A model generated the notes under the pieces. It saw only the letters and a program-made list of their open reading frames with translations. It searched no databases and was not told the origin of the DNA. Both the position numbers and the translations under genes were made by a program. A DNA stretch of 64,000 bases from Eubacterium brachy ATCC 33089 (GTDB lineage Bacteria; Bacillota; Clostridia; Peptostreptococcales; Anaerovoracaceae): NCBI GenBank assembly GCA_000488855.1, contig KI535284.1:248001-312000 (forward strand), read 5' to 3'. Below, one piece after another: positions 55,127 to 64,000 of the stretch; the stretch's first letter is position 1; every line of letters begins with the position of its first letter.

Positions 55127-56287
55127 CTATTTACACATTTTAAAAATTTCCATTACATCTTCTTTCGTCAATGAAACATATCCTCTATCTAATTTCCCTA
55201 TTCTCACAGCCTTCTCCGCCATGATTTCAAATTTACTGTCATCTATACCATGTTCTGATAGCTCCAGTTTCAGCCCCAATGACCTGAAGAAATCTTCCAT
55301 TCTGTCCAGACCTTTATTTGCCATGATGAATTTATCATTCACAGATTTAACTCCCCAAATTTTCTCTGCAAACCTTGCGATTCTATCCACTGTTTCATCC
55401 GATAGTATGTATCTGAGCCACCTGGGAAGAATTATCGCTAATCCCAAGCCATGGGTTATATCATAGTATGCACTCAACTCATGTTCAATCGCATGAACTG
55501 ACCATCTATCATTTTTACCCGCACGTAAAAGCCCATTTATAGCCCAAGAACTCGCCCACATTATCTGAGCTCTACCCTCATAGTCTTCGGGATTTTCCAT
55601 AACCATCGGTGTGTATTCCACAACAGTTCTTATTATCGCCTCACAAAATTCATCTTGAAGCAGAGCATCGACCTTATCGAAATAACTCTCACATGTATGT
55701 GTTATTATATCAACCGAACCACACGCTGTGTGGAATTTGGGCACTGAAAAAGTATTTTCCGGATTCAACACAGATATTTTCGGCATGACCTTGGGACTCC
55801 CAAAGCCAAGTTTCTCATTGGTTGAAAGATTGGTTATCACACCTCCACCATTCATCTCGCTTCCTGTAGCCGCTATAGTCAATACAGTCGCTATCGGCAA
55901 CGCCTTATCTATAGACTTTCTATACTTTATCATATCCCAAAGATCGCCTTCAAAATATCTCCCAGCGGCTATAGCCTTGGAACAGTCAATTGTACTGCCC
56001 CCTCCAACAGCCAGTATCATGTCGATATCATGTTCTTTGCAAAGTTCTACACCCCTTATAACGCTTTCGATTCTGGGGTTAGGTTCTATTCCCGACAATT
56101 CATATATTTCAAAGTCGCTCAAAATATTTCTCAATTTATCATAAAGCCCGCTCTTTTTGATGCTGCCGCCACCGTATGTCATCAATATTCTATTTCCGAA
56201 AGGCTTCAATTTCTCTTTCAAAGCGTCTTCCTGATTGCGACCGAACAAAATATCTGTGGTGAGATGAAATTCAAAATTATTCATCAT
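55127..56287 (-). CDS. Iron-containing alcohol dehydrogenase (butanol dehydrogenase-like)
   Basis: Group III dehydrogenase acting on alcohols or aldehydes with NAD(P)H, fermentative role likely. GGGSIKKSG and AVGGGSTIDCSKAIA nucleotide loops; metal ligands in the DIITHTCESYF, SVHAIEHELSAYYDITHG segments. The substrate is not decidable; closest in type to YqhD/BdhA. The frame reaches a GTG at 56305, but that extension contains the RBS AAAGGAAA; ATG at 56287 (or the next ATG) is the start, 386 residues. Confidence 0.93.
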   Translation of the reverse strand: MMNNFEFHLTTDILFGRNQEDALKEKLKPFGNRILMTYGGGSIKKSGLYDKLRNILSDFEIYELSGIEPNPRIESVIRGVELCKEHDIDMILAVGGGSTIDCSKAIAAGRYFEGDLWDMIKYRKSIDKALPIATVLTIAATGSEMNGGGVITNLSTNEKLGFGSPKVMPKISVLNPENTFSVPKFHTACGSVDIITHTCESYFDKVDALLQDEFCEAIIRTVVEYTPMVMENPEDYEGRAQIMWASSWAINGLLRAGKNDRWSVHAIEHELSAYYDITHGLGLAIILPRWLRYILSDETVDRIARFAEKIWGVKSVNDKFIMANKGLDRMEDFFRSLGLKLELSEHGIDDSKFEIMAEKAVRIGKLDRGYVSLTKEDVMEIFKMCK

Positions 56288-56386
56288 ATTTTCCTTTCTA
56301 TTCACTTAAATATAATAATTCTTCACTGCTACACAAATCGCATAAGTGATAAAAATCGTATGAGATTTCCCCTTTTTTCGAAGTCA

Positions 56387-56415
56387 ATTATATCATATAT
56401 GAAATTTTCTAACAA
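56387..56415 (-). promoter_or_regulatory. Promoter of the alcohol dehydrogenase gene
   Basis: Minus strand TTGTTA (56415-56410) and TATAAT (56392-56387), 17 bases apart; the leader is about 95 bases. A TTGACT just downstream is not paired with a good -10. Confidence 0.7.
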
Positions 56416-56692
56416 GATTTTCACATGCTATTACACACTGGGCAAAATGCTCTCATTTATGGAAGTAACCGATTATTACTATATGGTGAAAACGATACAT
56501 CTGAATACATTTTAACTTATGCATAGAAGTGCAATATCGCTACCATAGCGCTCCTATAAAAAAACAGCAAATCCCCATTGCGATATGCATCTATGATTTC
56601 ATATACATATCACCGATTTACTGTCTCTAAATTCTTTTCACACTCGCAGGCATACCTTGTACTAAATGCATTAAGAGATGCCCCTCAAAAAC
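56416..56692. other. Non-coding gap between the dehydrogenase promoter and pduL
   Basis: No frame with an RBS and no long hairpin. A minor inverted repeat (GCTA-CCA-TAGC near 56545) is too small to interpret. pduL lacks a clear terminator here. Confidence 0.5.
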
Positions 56693-57265
56693 TTATTTAA
56701 TAATTTTACATACAGTACCTGGACCACATGATGCTGCATTTCCTTCATCTGTATCGATATGAGCTTCTCTCTCGTGTCCCTTGCCTGCTCTAACCAAGAC
56801 ATTGTGAAAGACTAAAGGTCTTTCTCCTCCAATTTCTATGCTCACTATATCTTTATCCTTTACACCTGCTTCCTCTGCCTGTGCGGCAGATAGGTGTATG
56901 TGTCTCCATGCTGCAATTACACCTTTTTCAAGTTCTACTTCCCCTGCAGGTCCTATCAGCTTACATGCTGCCGAACCTTCCAACTTACCTGATTCTCTAA
57001 TTGGTGCTTTAATTCCAATTGTTCTCGCGTCTGTTAAAGAAAGTTCCACTTGAGTTTCAGGTCTTTCAGGTCCGAGAACTCTAACGCCTTTCAAAGTTCC
57101 TTTAGGCCCCACAATATCTACTCTTTCATCACACGCAAACTGACCCGGTTGTACCAAATCTTTAATAGGTGTCAACTTATGTCCCTCACCGAACAACACA
57201 TCCACATCTTTTCTGCTGAGATGAACGTGTTTATTTGAAATGCCAATACCTACTTCGTAACTCAT
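56693..57265 (-). CDS. pduL: Phosphate propanoyltransferase (PduL)
   Basis: Transfers an acyl group between CoA and phosphate; unrelated to Pta. Zinc/His motifs: ISNKHVHLS (about 10-18), AAWRHIHLSAAQAE (about 120-133) and EREAHIDTDEGNA near the C-terminus. 190 residues, no extra N-terminal encapsulation peptide, and no microcompartment gene nearby, so it is likely a cytosolic phosphotransacylase for acetate or propionate formation. Confidence 0.94.
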   Translation of the reverse strand: MSYEVGIGISNKHVHLSRKDVDVLFGEGHKLTPIKDLVQPGQFACDERVDIVGPKGTLKGVRVLGPERPETQVELSLTDARTIGIKAPIRESGKLEGSAACKLIGPAGEVELEKGVIAAWRHIHLSAAQAEEAGVKDKDIVSIEIGGERPLVFHNVLVRAGKGHEREAHIDTDEGNAASCGPGTVCKIIK

Positions 57266-57358
57266 AATTTCCTCCTGTTATATCATCTATAGCAATATCT
57301 TTTTTTACATATATGCAATAAGTTCCATAGCTTATTTACCCCTATCCGATAAATAAAA

Positions 57359-57874
57359 TCAGTCGAGACAACTTATATACGGAAGATTTCTAAATTTCTG
57401 ATCAAAATCGAGACCGTATCCCACTATAAACCTGTTTCCAACGGTAAACCCTACGTAATCACCTTGAATGTCGATTTTTCTGCCCTCAGGTTTATCAAGC
57501 AACGAACAAACCTTGACATCCTTCGCCCCTCGATTCTTTAAATATCCTTTCAGATAGTTCAGAGTAGTACCGGAATCTATTATATCCTCTACTATTATTA
57601 TATTTTTGTCCGATACATCCTCATTCATGTCCTTCAAAATTTTTACTGCTCCCGAAGTCTTTTTTGAGGATCCGTAGCTTGAACATGCCATAAAATCAAT
57701 TTTTAACTCCGGCAAATCGATATTCTTCATCAAGTCGCCTATCCATGGTACACATCCTCTCAAAATTCCAACCAGAATAACCTCTTCATCTCTATAATCT
57801 TTCGTTATCTGTTTTCCAAGTTCTTCTGCTCTTTTAAGTATCTCTTCATGAGTTACCAGAATTTCTCTCTTCAC
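57359..57874 (-). CDS. hpt: Hypoxanthine phosphoribosyltransferase
   Basis: Purine salvage, adding hypoxanthine or guanine to PRPP. VILVGILRGCVPW, DFMACSSYGSSKKTSG and the PRPP loop IIIVEDIIDSGTTL are complete. The frame opens at ATG 57907 within the YkvA gene; GTG at 57874, 6 bases after GGGAG, gives the usual N-terminus (171 residues). An ATG at 57892 is a third option. Any choice overlaps the upstream gene by at least 29 bases. Confidence 0.93.
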   Translation of the reverse strand: MKREILVTHEEILKRAEELGKQITKDYRDEEVILVGILRGCVPWIGDLMKNIDLPELKIDFMACSSYGSSKKTSGAVKILKDMNEDVSDKNIIIVEDIIDSGTTLNYLKGYLKNRGAKDVKVCSLLDKPEGRKIDIQGDYVGFTVGNRFIVGYGLDFDQKFRNLPYISCLD

Positions 57875-58226
57875 TTTCTTCTCCCTCTCCATCTTCGTGA
57901 ACTTCATCTTCAGACTTAACTTCGTAACTTACACCTTCTATAATATTGCCCCTTTTGTACTTTACCCTTTCGCCTCGGGAATCTTCGTCCCTATACTTTC
58001 TCATCGTATCTTTTAAGATATACATTATTAACAACCATAAGATTATATCATCTATAAGTCCAAATGGCAATAAAATGTCCGGCACAATTTCAAACGGTAA
58101 AATCAAATAAACTATTCCTACGACTATCAATGCTTTTTTCCAAAATGACACATTTCCATCAGCCATCATTCTCTTGATCAGTCTAAAATTTTTGATGATC
58201 TCAATCAATACCGTAAATACTCTCAT
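57846..58226 (-). CDS. YkvA/DUF1232 membrane protein with acidic tail
   Basis: The DUF1232 core has a membrane hairpin (ALIVVGIVYLILPFEIVPDI and LPFGLIDDIILWLLIMYIL) with the family motif P-x2-x-D. Residues 85-126 are a highly charged acidic tail absent from short members. Function unknown. It overlaps hpt and lies 62 bases after engB. Confidence 0.85.
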   Translation of the reverse strand: MRVFTVLIEIIKNFRLIKRMMADGNVSFWKKALIVVGIVYLILPFEIVPDILLPFGLIDDIILWLLIMYILKDTMRKYRDEDSRGERVKYKRGNIIEGVSYEVKSEDEVHEDGEGEESEERNSGNS

Positions 58227-58288
58227 AGAACTCCATACGTTTTTATCTAAATCTCATCTCGAACACGATTAGAATTTATCCCTTCGTT

Positions 58289-58888
58289 TCACTCTCCATC
58301 ATCGCACAGCAAATCATAAATTACAGTGAGCAATTCCTCATATCCTGTCTTTTTCAGAGAAGATACAGGTATTATCACATCCTCTTTTCTCATGCCCAGA
58401 GTTTTTCTAATATTGCTCAAATGTTTGTCTATATGATTTCTGGATATCTTATCCGATTTTGTGGCAACGACTATACCATCTAAGTTAAAGTGCTTTAAGT
58501 ACTCATACATTTGAATATCCTGTTTTGTTGGCAAATGTCTTATATCTATCAGCTGAATCACCCTCATAAGGTTTGGTCTATTCTGTAGATAATCATCTAT
58601 CATTTTTCCCCAAGTTTGACTTATCTTCTTAGATATTTTCGCATAGCCGTAACCCGGCAGATCTACTATTCTAAAACTGCCATTTATCTCATAAAAATTT
58701 ATAGTTCGAGTTTTTCCTGGACTCGATGATACCTTTGCCAATTTTTTTCTCTTGGTCAAAAGGTTCAGCAGTGAGGATTTTCCTACATTCGACCTTCCTG
58801 CAAAAGCTATCTCCCACATATTTTCAGGCGGATATTGATCGGAACTTCCTGTAACGGCAACGATATCCGCTTTTTTAATCTCCAACAT
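58289..58888 (-). CDS. engB: Ribosome biogenesis GTP-binding protein EngB (YsxC/YihA)
   Basis: GTPase for 50S assembly. G1 GRSNVGKSSLLN, G3 DLPGYGYAK, G4 TKSD; KTRTINFYE switch; 199 residues. The lon-engB pair with clpX upstream is the Bacillus order (clpX-lon-ysxC). Gap of 14 bases after lon. Confidence 0.97.
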   Translation of the reverse strand: MLEIKKADIVAVTGSSDQYPPENMWEIAFAGRSNVGKSSLLNLLTKRKKLAKVSSSPGKTRTINFYEINGSFRIVDLPGYGYAKISKKISQTWGKMIDDYLQNRPNLMRVIQLIDIRHLPTKQDIQMYEYLKHFNLDGIVVATKSDKISRNHIDKHLSNIRKTLGMRKEDVIIPVSSLKKTGYEELLTVIYDLLCDDGE

Positions 58889-58902
58889 ATTCTTTTACCA
58901 AG

Positions 58903-61212
58903 TTACTTTACGAGCACTTCGCGAAGTGCATCATCGACATCTTTTAGCAATATGAATTCCAGTTGACTTCTTACGGTTTCAGGAATATCATCTATATCCC
59001 TTTCATTTTCAGCAGGAAGCAGTACTTTTTTTACTCCTGCTCTATGTGCTGCTAAAACCTTTTCCTTAATTCCGCCAACCGGCAAAACCCGACCTCTCAG
59101 TGTAACTTCACCGGTCATCGAAACATCAGTTCTGACAGGAATTCCGGTCAAAGACGATATCATCGCAACTGCCATCGTAACACCTGCGGAAGGACCGTCT
59201 TTTGGCACTGCTCCCTCGGGAACGTGAATATGTATATCTTTATTCTTGTAAAATTCTTTATCTATACCGTGTTTTTCAGCCACTGATCTCACATAGCTAA
59301 TTCCTGTTTTAGCAGATTCTTGCATAACGCTTCCCAATTGACCTGTCAATTGAATTTTTCCCGTTCCCGGCACTGCTGATGTCTCTATGAATAGAGTATC
59401 ACCACCCACTGCGGTCCATGCCATTCCAGTTGCAACTCCAACTTCGCATTTATCGTCAATTTTATCATACCTGAATTTCTTTTTACCCAGCAAATCCGTG
59501 AGATTTTTGCTTGTCACCTGAAATTTCTCAACTTCCTTTCCTGCTACTTTCCTGGCTACTTTTCTTATGAGGCTCGCAATTTCTCTTTCAAGATTACGTA
59601 CACCTGCTTCTCTCGTATAAAAGTTTATGACATCCCTAATCGCATCATCTTTTATCTTAAATTGAGATTTGGTCAATCCGTGTTCCTGAACTTTCTTAGG
59701 CACCAAGTACTTCTTCGCAATCTGCACTTTTTCATCTTCCGTATATCCTGAAACGCTTATTATTTCCATTCTGTCTCGCAGAGGTCCCGGAATGGTATCA
59801 AGGCTGTTTGCCGTCGTAACAAACATGACTTTTGATAAATCAAACGGAGCCTCTATATAGTGATCTACAAAATCTTTATTCTGCTCGGGATCCAATACCT
59901 CCAACAGTGCAGAAGCCGGATCTCCCCTGAAATCTGCACCTATCTTATCGATTTCATCAAATAAGAACACCGGATTTTTTACCCCTACTTCTTTTATGCT
60001 GTTGATTATCCTGCCCGGCATGGCACCTATATAAGTTCTCCTATGCCCACGAATTTCCGCTTCATCTCTAACTCCACCCAATGACATTCTTACGAATTTT
60101 CTGCCTGTAGCCTTCGCCATGGATTTTGCTATGGAAGTCTTTCCCGTTCCCGGTGGACCGACTAAACATAAAATTGGTCCCTTCAGAGACTTCGTAAGAT
60201 TTACAACCGAAAGATACTCAAGAACTCTTTCCTTGACTTTTTCAAGTCCATAATGATCACGCTCAAGAATCTTCTCCGATTTTTTGATATTCGATATCTC
60301 TTTTGTCATCGCCTTCCAAGGAAGTGACAACACAGTGTCTATGTATGTTTTTATTACTGAACCTTCTGCCGATTCAGGCTGCATTGAAGAATATCTGTCG
60401 ATTTCTTTGTTAAGCTTTTCGACTAAAATTTCCGATAACTCTAATTCCTTTATTTTTCTCTTCCATGTGTCGATTTCGCTTTCGCTGTTTTTACCGTGTC
60501 CCAATTCCTCTTTTATAGCTTTAAGTTTTTCTCTCAACACGTATTCTCTGTGATTTTCAGACATCTGCCTGTTAACCATCTCCGAAATTTTCTCTTCAAT
60601 TTCCATAACTTCAATTTCGTGATTTAATTTTCCCACAACGAAGCTCAATCTTTCAATAGGTTCCAGAACTCTCAAAATTTCATATCTGGATTCCTTATCT
60701 AAAATCATGTACGAAGCTATTGCATTTGAAAGGCTCTTTGCTCTTTTATTCTTTGATACCGCACCTATTACCTCATTGGGTATAGTATCCACTTTCTTGA
60801 CATATGCTTTAAAAATATTGATAGCATTTCTGCATGCTGCACTTTCCAGTGTGGATTCCGGAACATCAATTTCAATGTCCTCGTCTACATCGCACTCCAT
60901 AAATTCCACCTGATCATCTTTCAGGCATTCTCTGTTCATTCTTCCAAGTGTTACGCCTTCTACAAATACCCTCACCATATCTCCGGGAAGTTTGATCATT
61001 TGCTTTATCTTTGCAACGGTACCGAAGTCATAAATTTCATCATAAGTTGGAAATTCAATTTCATCATTCTTTTGGGCAGATAGAAATATCTTCTGATCTC
61101 TCAGCATAGCTGCCTCCAAGGCATTTTTAGATTTTTTTCTGCTCACCTCAAAGCTCGATGAGCAGTAAGGAAATACTATTACTCCTCTCAAAGGGATTAC
61201 CGGATATCTCAT
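58903..61212 (-). CDS. lon: ATP-dependent protease La (Lon)
   Basis: AAA+ serine protease for misfolded and regulatory proteins. Substrate-binding LAN domain at the N-terminus (PVIPLRGVIVFP), Walker A GPPGTGKTSI, Walker B VFLFDEIDKI, catalytic Ser in KDGPSAGVTM and Lys in GGIKEKVLAAHRAG. Start at ATG 61212, after AAAGGGGGCGATTAC; the 11-codon longer frame to 61245 is disfavoured. About 769 residues. Confidence 0.97.
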   Translation of the reverse strand: MRYPVIPLRGVIVFPYCSSSFEVSRKKSKNALEAAMLRDQKIFLSAQKNDEIEFPTYDEIYDFGTVAKIKQMIKLPGDMVRVFVEGVTLGRMNRECLKDDQVEFMECDVDEDIEIDVPESTLESAACRNAINIFKAYVKKVDTIPNEVIGAVSKNKRAKSLSNAIASYMILDKESRYEILRVLEPIERLSFVVGKLNHEIEVMEIEEKISEMVNRQMSENHREYVLREKLKAIKEELGHGKNSESEIDTWKRKIKELELSEILVEKLNKEIDRYSSMQPESAEGSVIKTYIDTVLSLPWKAMTKEISNIKKSEKILERDHYGLEKVKERVLEYLSVVNLTKSLKGPILCLVGPPGTGKTSIAKSMAKATGRKFVRMSLGGVRDEAEIRGHRRTYIGAMPGRIINSIKEVGVKNPVFLFDEIDKIGADFRGDPASALLEVLDPEQNKDFVDHYIEAPFDLSKVMFVTTANSLDTIPGPLRDRMEIISVSGYTEDEKVQIAKKYLVPKKVQEHGLTKSQFKIKDDAIRDVINFYTREAGVRNLEREIASLIRKVARKVAGKEVEKFQVTSKNLTDLLGKKKFRYDKIDDKCEVGVATGMAWTAVGGDTLFIETSAVPGTGKIQLTGQLGSVMQESAKTGISYVRSVAEKHGIDKEFYKNKDIHIHVPEGAVPKDGPSAGVTMAVAMISSLTGIPVRTDVSMTGEVTLRGRVLPVGGIKEKVLAAHRAGVKKVLLPAENERDIDDIPETVRSQLEFILLKDVDDALREVLVK

Positions 61213-61367
61213 GTAATCGCCCCCTTTCTGTACTAAATAATTCAAAATGATACTTTCATTTTATCTCTGTTAAATCCTTCCGATAGAACTTTTCCACTAA
61301 TTTCAATGTGTAACCGTCTTTTGGCTTCTTTGCCGTCATCGAAAAGTTTTTATTTTAAAATGTCCAA

Positions 61368-61391
61368 AATGGAGACCTCTTGAGCCTCCAT
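61368..61391 (-). terminator. Terminator after clpX
   Basis: Minus strand: ATGGAG pairs with CTCCAT with an imperfect inner stem and is followed by TTTT. It separates clpX from lon, though the two are often independently regulated. Confidence 0.65.
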
Positions 61392-61410
61392 CGTTCTTCC
61401 ATATAATATT

Positions 61411-62613
61411 CTACACCATTTCTTCGGTGATAACACATTTTTTGATGTTATCATCTGAAGGAATTTCATACATCAAATCTCTCATTATCGCTTCCATAAT
61501 CCCTCTGAGACCTCTTGCACCGGTCTTTCTCTTTATGGCATTCTGTGCGATCTTTCTGATAGCACTTTCTTCTATTTCGAGTTCAACTCCATCCATTGCA
61601 AAAAGCTCTTTGTATTGTTTGATGAGTGCGTTTTTAGGTTTTGTTATTATCTCTATTAGCGCATCTTCATCTAATTTGTTAAGGGCCACTATGGAAGGCA
61701 ATCTACCTATGAATTCCGGGATTAATCCATATCGAAGCAAATCCTCCGGCTCCAGTGCTGAAAGAATTTCTTCATCTTTCAACTTTTCATTCTCCGGCAT
61801 GTTTTCAATTTTGAATCCTATTGATTTTTCTCCTACTCTTCTCTGTATAATCTTATCCAACCCATCAAAAGCACCTCCACATATGAACAGCACATTGGTA
61901 GTATCAAAAGCTATAAATTCCTGGCTCGGATGTTTTCTCCCCCCTTGAGGCGGTACGTTTGCAACAGTTCCTTCCAAAATCTTCAACAGTGCCTGCTGCA
62001 CACCTTCACCACTCACATCCCTTGTAATAGAAGGATTATCGGATTTTCTTGCAATTTTATCTATTTCATCAATGTATATAATTCCCCTTTGCGCTTCTTC
62101 AACGTTAAAATTTGCCGCTTGTATAAGTCTTAGAAGAATGTTTTCAACATCTTCTCCAACATATCCGGCCTCTGTTAAAGCAGTGGCATCTGCAATGGCA
62201 AACGGAACGTTCAGCGTTTTAGCCATAATTTGTGCAAGCAACGTTTTTCCTGATCCTGTAGGACCTATTAAAAGAACATTGCTCTTTTGCAGTTCCACTT
62301 CACTATCTGTCGTACCCAAATTTTGAATCCTTTTGTAGTGGTTATAAACTGCCACCGCCAAAGATTTTTTCGCTTCATCCTGACCTATTACGTATTCAGA
62401 TAATGCTGCAACTATTTCTTTCGGTTTTAAAAGTTTTGGTTTTTCAATGCTTCCTCCCTGCATTGACATTTCCTCATTTAAAATATCTACACCGAGCTCG
62501 ATACATTCGTTACATATGAATGCGTCCACCCCTGCTATCAGCCTTTTGACTTCCTGCTGAGTTTTTCCGCAAAATGAACATTTAATCTCGTTCGGATCGC
62601 TATACTTTGTCAT
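61411..62613 (-). CDS. clpX: ATP-dependent Clp protease ATPase subunit ClpX
   Basis: Unfoldase of the ClpXP protease. N-terminal zinc domain CSFC...CNEC, Walker [13 protein letters not shown], Walker [14 protein letters not shown]-type ClpP loop in VGEKSIGF, sensor 2 region [10 protein letters not shown]. 400 residues is slightly short. RBS CAGGAG precedes ATG; 21 bases after clpP. Confidence 0.97.
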   Translation of the reverse strand: MTKYSDPNEIKCSFCGKTQQEVKRLIAGVDAFICNECIELGVDILNEEMSMQGGSIEKPKLLKPKEIVAALSEYVIGQDEAKKSLAVAVYNHYKRIQNLGTTDSEVELQKSNVLLIGPTGSGKTLLAQIMAKTLNVPFAIADATALTEAGYVGEDVENILLRLIQAANFNVEEAQRGIIYIDEIDKIARKSDNPSITRDVSGEGVQQALLKILEGTVANVPPQGGRKHPSQEFIAFDTTNVLFICGGAFDGLDKIIQRRVGEKSIGFKIENMPENEKLKDEEILSALEPEDLLRYGLIPEFIGRLPSIVALNKLDEDALIEIITKPKNALIKQYKELFAMDGVELEIEESAIRKIAQNAIKRKTGARGLRGIMEAIMRDLMYEIPSDDNIKKCVITEEMV

Positions 62614-62634
62614 ATTCTAGGTTCTCCTGCTATG

Positions 62635-63210
62635 TTATTCAATTACCATGTCAACGATACCGTATTCTGCAGCTTCCTGAGCAGTCATAAAATTATCTCT
62701 ATCGGTATCTTTCTCAATTATTAAGATGGGTTGACCTGTATTTTCTGCTAAAATTTTATTTAATTTACTGCGAATTTTCAAAATGTTTTCAGCATGAATC
62801 TTAATATCTTCTGCCTGACCTGAAACTCCTCCCAACGGTTGGTGTATCATAATTTCACTATTTGGCAGAGCAAATCTCTTTCCCTTTTCACCTGCCGATA
62901 ACAGAAATGCCCCCATGCTGGCAGCCTGTCCCACGCAAATTGTAGAAACCGGTGCATTTATATGTCTCATCGTATCGAAAATAGCCAATCCTGCTGTGAC
63001 AGATCCTCCCGGACTATTTATATAAATTGAAATATCCTTGTCCTTATCCTCGGAATTTAAAAATAACAATTGAGCGATCACTACATCTGCCATATGACTG
63101 TCTATCTCACCGCTTATAAATAATATCCTATCTTTTAGAAGTCTGGAATATATATCGTAAGTTCTTTCGCCCTGACCGGTTTGTTCTATTACATAAGGTA
63201 TTAGTGCCAT
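62635..63210 (-). CDS. clpP: ATP-dependent Clp protease proteolytic subunit
   Basis: Barrel-forming serine protease. Catalytic triad S98 (GQAASMGAF), H123 (MIHQPLGG) and D172 (ERDTDRDNF-type region, here [10 protein letters not shown]). 191 residues, AAGGAGG upstream. clpP is upstream of clpX, forming the standard tig-clpP-clpX-lon order. Confidence 0.97.
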   Translation of the reverse strand: MALIPYVIEQTGQGERTYDIYSRLLKDRILFISGEIDSHMADVVIAQLLFLNSEDKDKDISIYINSPGGSVTAGLAIFDTMRHINAPVSTICVGQAASMGAFLLSAGEKGKRFALPNSEIMIHQPLGGVSGQAEDIKIHAENILKIRSKLNKILAENTGQPILIIEKDTDRDNFMTAQEAAEYGIVDMVIE

Positions 63211-63263
63211 ATTTCCTCCTTAAAGTTTCGAGTTTTTCATTCATCATGTTGCTGCACGATTTC

Positions 63264-63320
63264 ATTTGCTTTTTATAAAACTCAAGGCATTCCATCACGG
63301 CTCTTTTCAGAACGAACCTT
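63264..63320 (-). other. Inverted and direct repeats upstream of clpP
   Basis: GGCATTC and GAATGCC flank a 35-base loop, and TTCTGAA occurs twice, 13 bases apart, on the minus strand within it. There is no long T-run on the minus strand. Could be a weak terminator of tig or a control site for clpP. No CtsR-type heptad pair or CIRCE element was recognised. Confidence 0.4.
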
Positions 63321-63406
63321 CAGAATGCCATATAGTGCTATTTTATAAAATTTAATTCATCTTTTTCACCGGTAGATAATCTTTGATAAAATCCGGTAAC
63401 ATCTCG

Positions 63407-63448
63407 TTAAGTAAAGGGATGGAATGCAGTACCATCTTGTATTGACAT
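63407..63448 (-). CDS. Possible 13-residue leader peptide after tig
   Basis: ATG at 63448 with a good AAGGGG RBS opens a frame of 13 codons (MSIQDGTAFHPFT) ending in TAA, starting 23 bases after the tig stop. Too short to call on sequence alone; the RBS may be chance. Confidence 0.2.
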   Translation of the reverse strand: MSIQDGTAFHPFT

Positions 63449-63470
63449 ATGCTTCCCCTTAAAAATCTAT

Positions 63471-64000
63471 CTATTTGATAACTGCATTATCAAATACCAA
63501 ATCAATGGCCTTTTTCATTTTTACGTCTTTTGCCAAAAATTCTCTATTTTCTTCTCCTAACAACTCTCTGGCTTTTTCAACTTCCAATCCATATTGTTTA
63601 GCTAAAGCGGATATTTCATTTTCAATATCTTCATCTGTCGCCTCGATTTTTTCAATTTCCGTAATCGCTCTCACGACCATTTTCATTTCAACTCTCTTCT
63701 TGGCATCCTCTGTCATCTCTCCTTTGAGTTGATTTATATCTCTTCCTAACATTGAAAGATACATATCAAAATTTAAACCGCTTTGTGATAGCTGCATTTC
63801 CATCTCTCTAATCATGTTGTCTATTTCATCGTCAACCATAACCTTTGGTGGCTCAATTCCATTGATTTCAACAACTTTTTCCAAAGCTTTGTCCTTCATC
63901 TGAGCCTTTGTCGTTGCAGTCTTTGACTCCTGCATTTTTTCGATAAAATCTTTTTTATACTCTTCCAATGTATCAAATTCACTGATATCCTGTGCAAATT
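63471..64000 (-). CDS. tig: Trigger factor, C-terminal part (cut by window edge)
   Basis: Ribosome-associated chaperone that meets nascent chains. The visible 176 residues are the end of the PPIase/linker region (FAQDISEFDTLEEYKKDF) and the C-terminal chaperone arms (VDDEIDNMIREMEMQLSQSG, LARQYG-type motif ALAKQYGLEVEKARELLG). The beginning is beyond the right edge. The tig-clpP-clpX-lon order is conserved. Confidence 0.93.
   Translation of the reverse strand, partial: FAQDISEFDTLEEYKKDFIEKMQESKTATTKAQMKDKALEKVVEINGIEPPKVMVDDEIDNMIREMEMQLSQSGLNFDMYLSMLGRDINQLKGEMTEDAKKRVEMKMVVRAITEIEKIEATDEDIENEISALAKQYGLEVEKARELLGEENREFLAKDVKMKKAIDLVFDNAVIK

Noticed and set aside
56030-56515. 161-residue plus-strand frame over the end of the alcohol dehydrogenase
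   Set aside because: Antisense to a well-supported enzyme and its promoter, no RBS, composition unlike a protein.
61246-61410. Short protein-like frames (about 27-35 residues) between clpX and lon, such as one beginning MTAKKPKDGYTLK
   Set aside because: No RBS and two overlapping frames look equally good, so chance or decayed sequence is likelier than a gene.

Overview
The window is a compact, AT-rich chromosomal segment of a Firmicute. An A-type RNase P RNA, single-chain glycyl-tRNA synthetase, class III fructose-1,6-bisphosphatase, pyruvate phosphate dikinase, SpoVG, RicT and an AbrB/SpoVT-type regulator point to the class Clostridia rather than Bacilli, probably an anaerobe. I cannot name the species. 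Nearly all of the sequence is housekeeping. The only mobile-element trace is a short transposase remnant beside rnpB, and I see no CRISPR array, prophage or integrated element.

Layout, left to right. (1) 1-8456, minus: a long operon phoH-ybeY-cdd-era-recO-(DUF4342)-glyQS-ppdK with a clear promoter upstream of phoH; ppdK runs off the left edge. (2) 8531-15426, minus: transposase remnant, rnpB, then the replication/transcription block dut-dgt-dnaG-rpoD-trmK-nif3, with two promoters ahead of dnaG. (3) 15503-21006, minus: an M16 peptidase, a large YkvI-transporter/metallo-beta-lactamase fusion, a RarD-type permease and murI. (4) 21292-26087, plus: pepF, nadK, an RluA-type pseudouridine synthase and a LysR regulator. 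(5) 26202-34760, minus: two tandem surface esterases, fbp, murA, an AbrB-type regulator, a DUF948-like protein, ricT, holB, tmk and a small membrane protein. (6) 34844-36461: a lipoprotein gene and, divergently, folT under a tetrahydrofolate riboswitch. (7) 36462-48116, minus: murC-glmU'-prs-pth-mfd-mtaD-spoVB-like-mazG-hup-rqcP, a variant of the Bacillus spoVG-glmU-prs-pth-mfd-spoVT-yabM-mazG-rqcP cluster; spoVG itself is divergent. (8) 49115-49611, minus: six tRNA genes (Met, Val, Asp, His, Gln, Cys). (9) 49708-58226: CpXC protein, xth, ychF, lgt, class B sortase, pyrE, an iron alcohol dehydrogenase, pduL, hpt and a YkvA protein. (10) 58289-64000, minus: engB, lon, clpX, clpP and the end of tig.

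The most unusual items are: the 700-residue fusion of a YkvI-type membrane transporter to a cytoplasmic metallo-beta-lactamase domain, with a tight array of 10-mer repeats in front of it; a GlmU reduced to its acetyltransferase half but sitting in the exact syntenic place of full-length glmU with all acetyltransferase residues kept; and the lipoprotein/folT divergent control region, where the two -35 boxes overlap and the folT riboswitch ends in what looks like a sequestor/antisequestor switch over the ribosome binding site. I did not find a new defence or mobile system.
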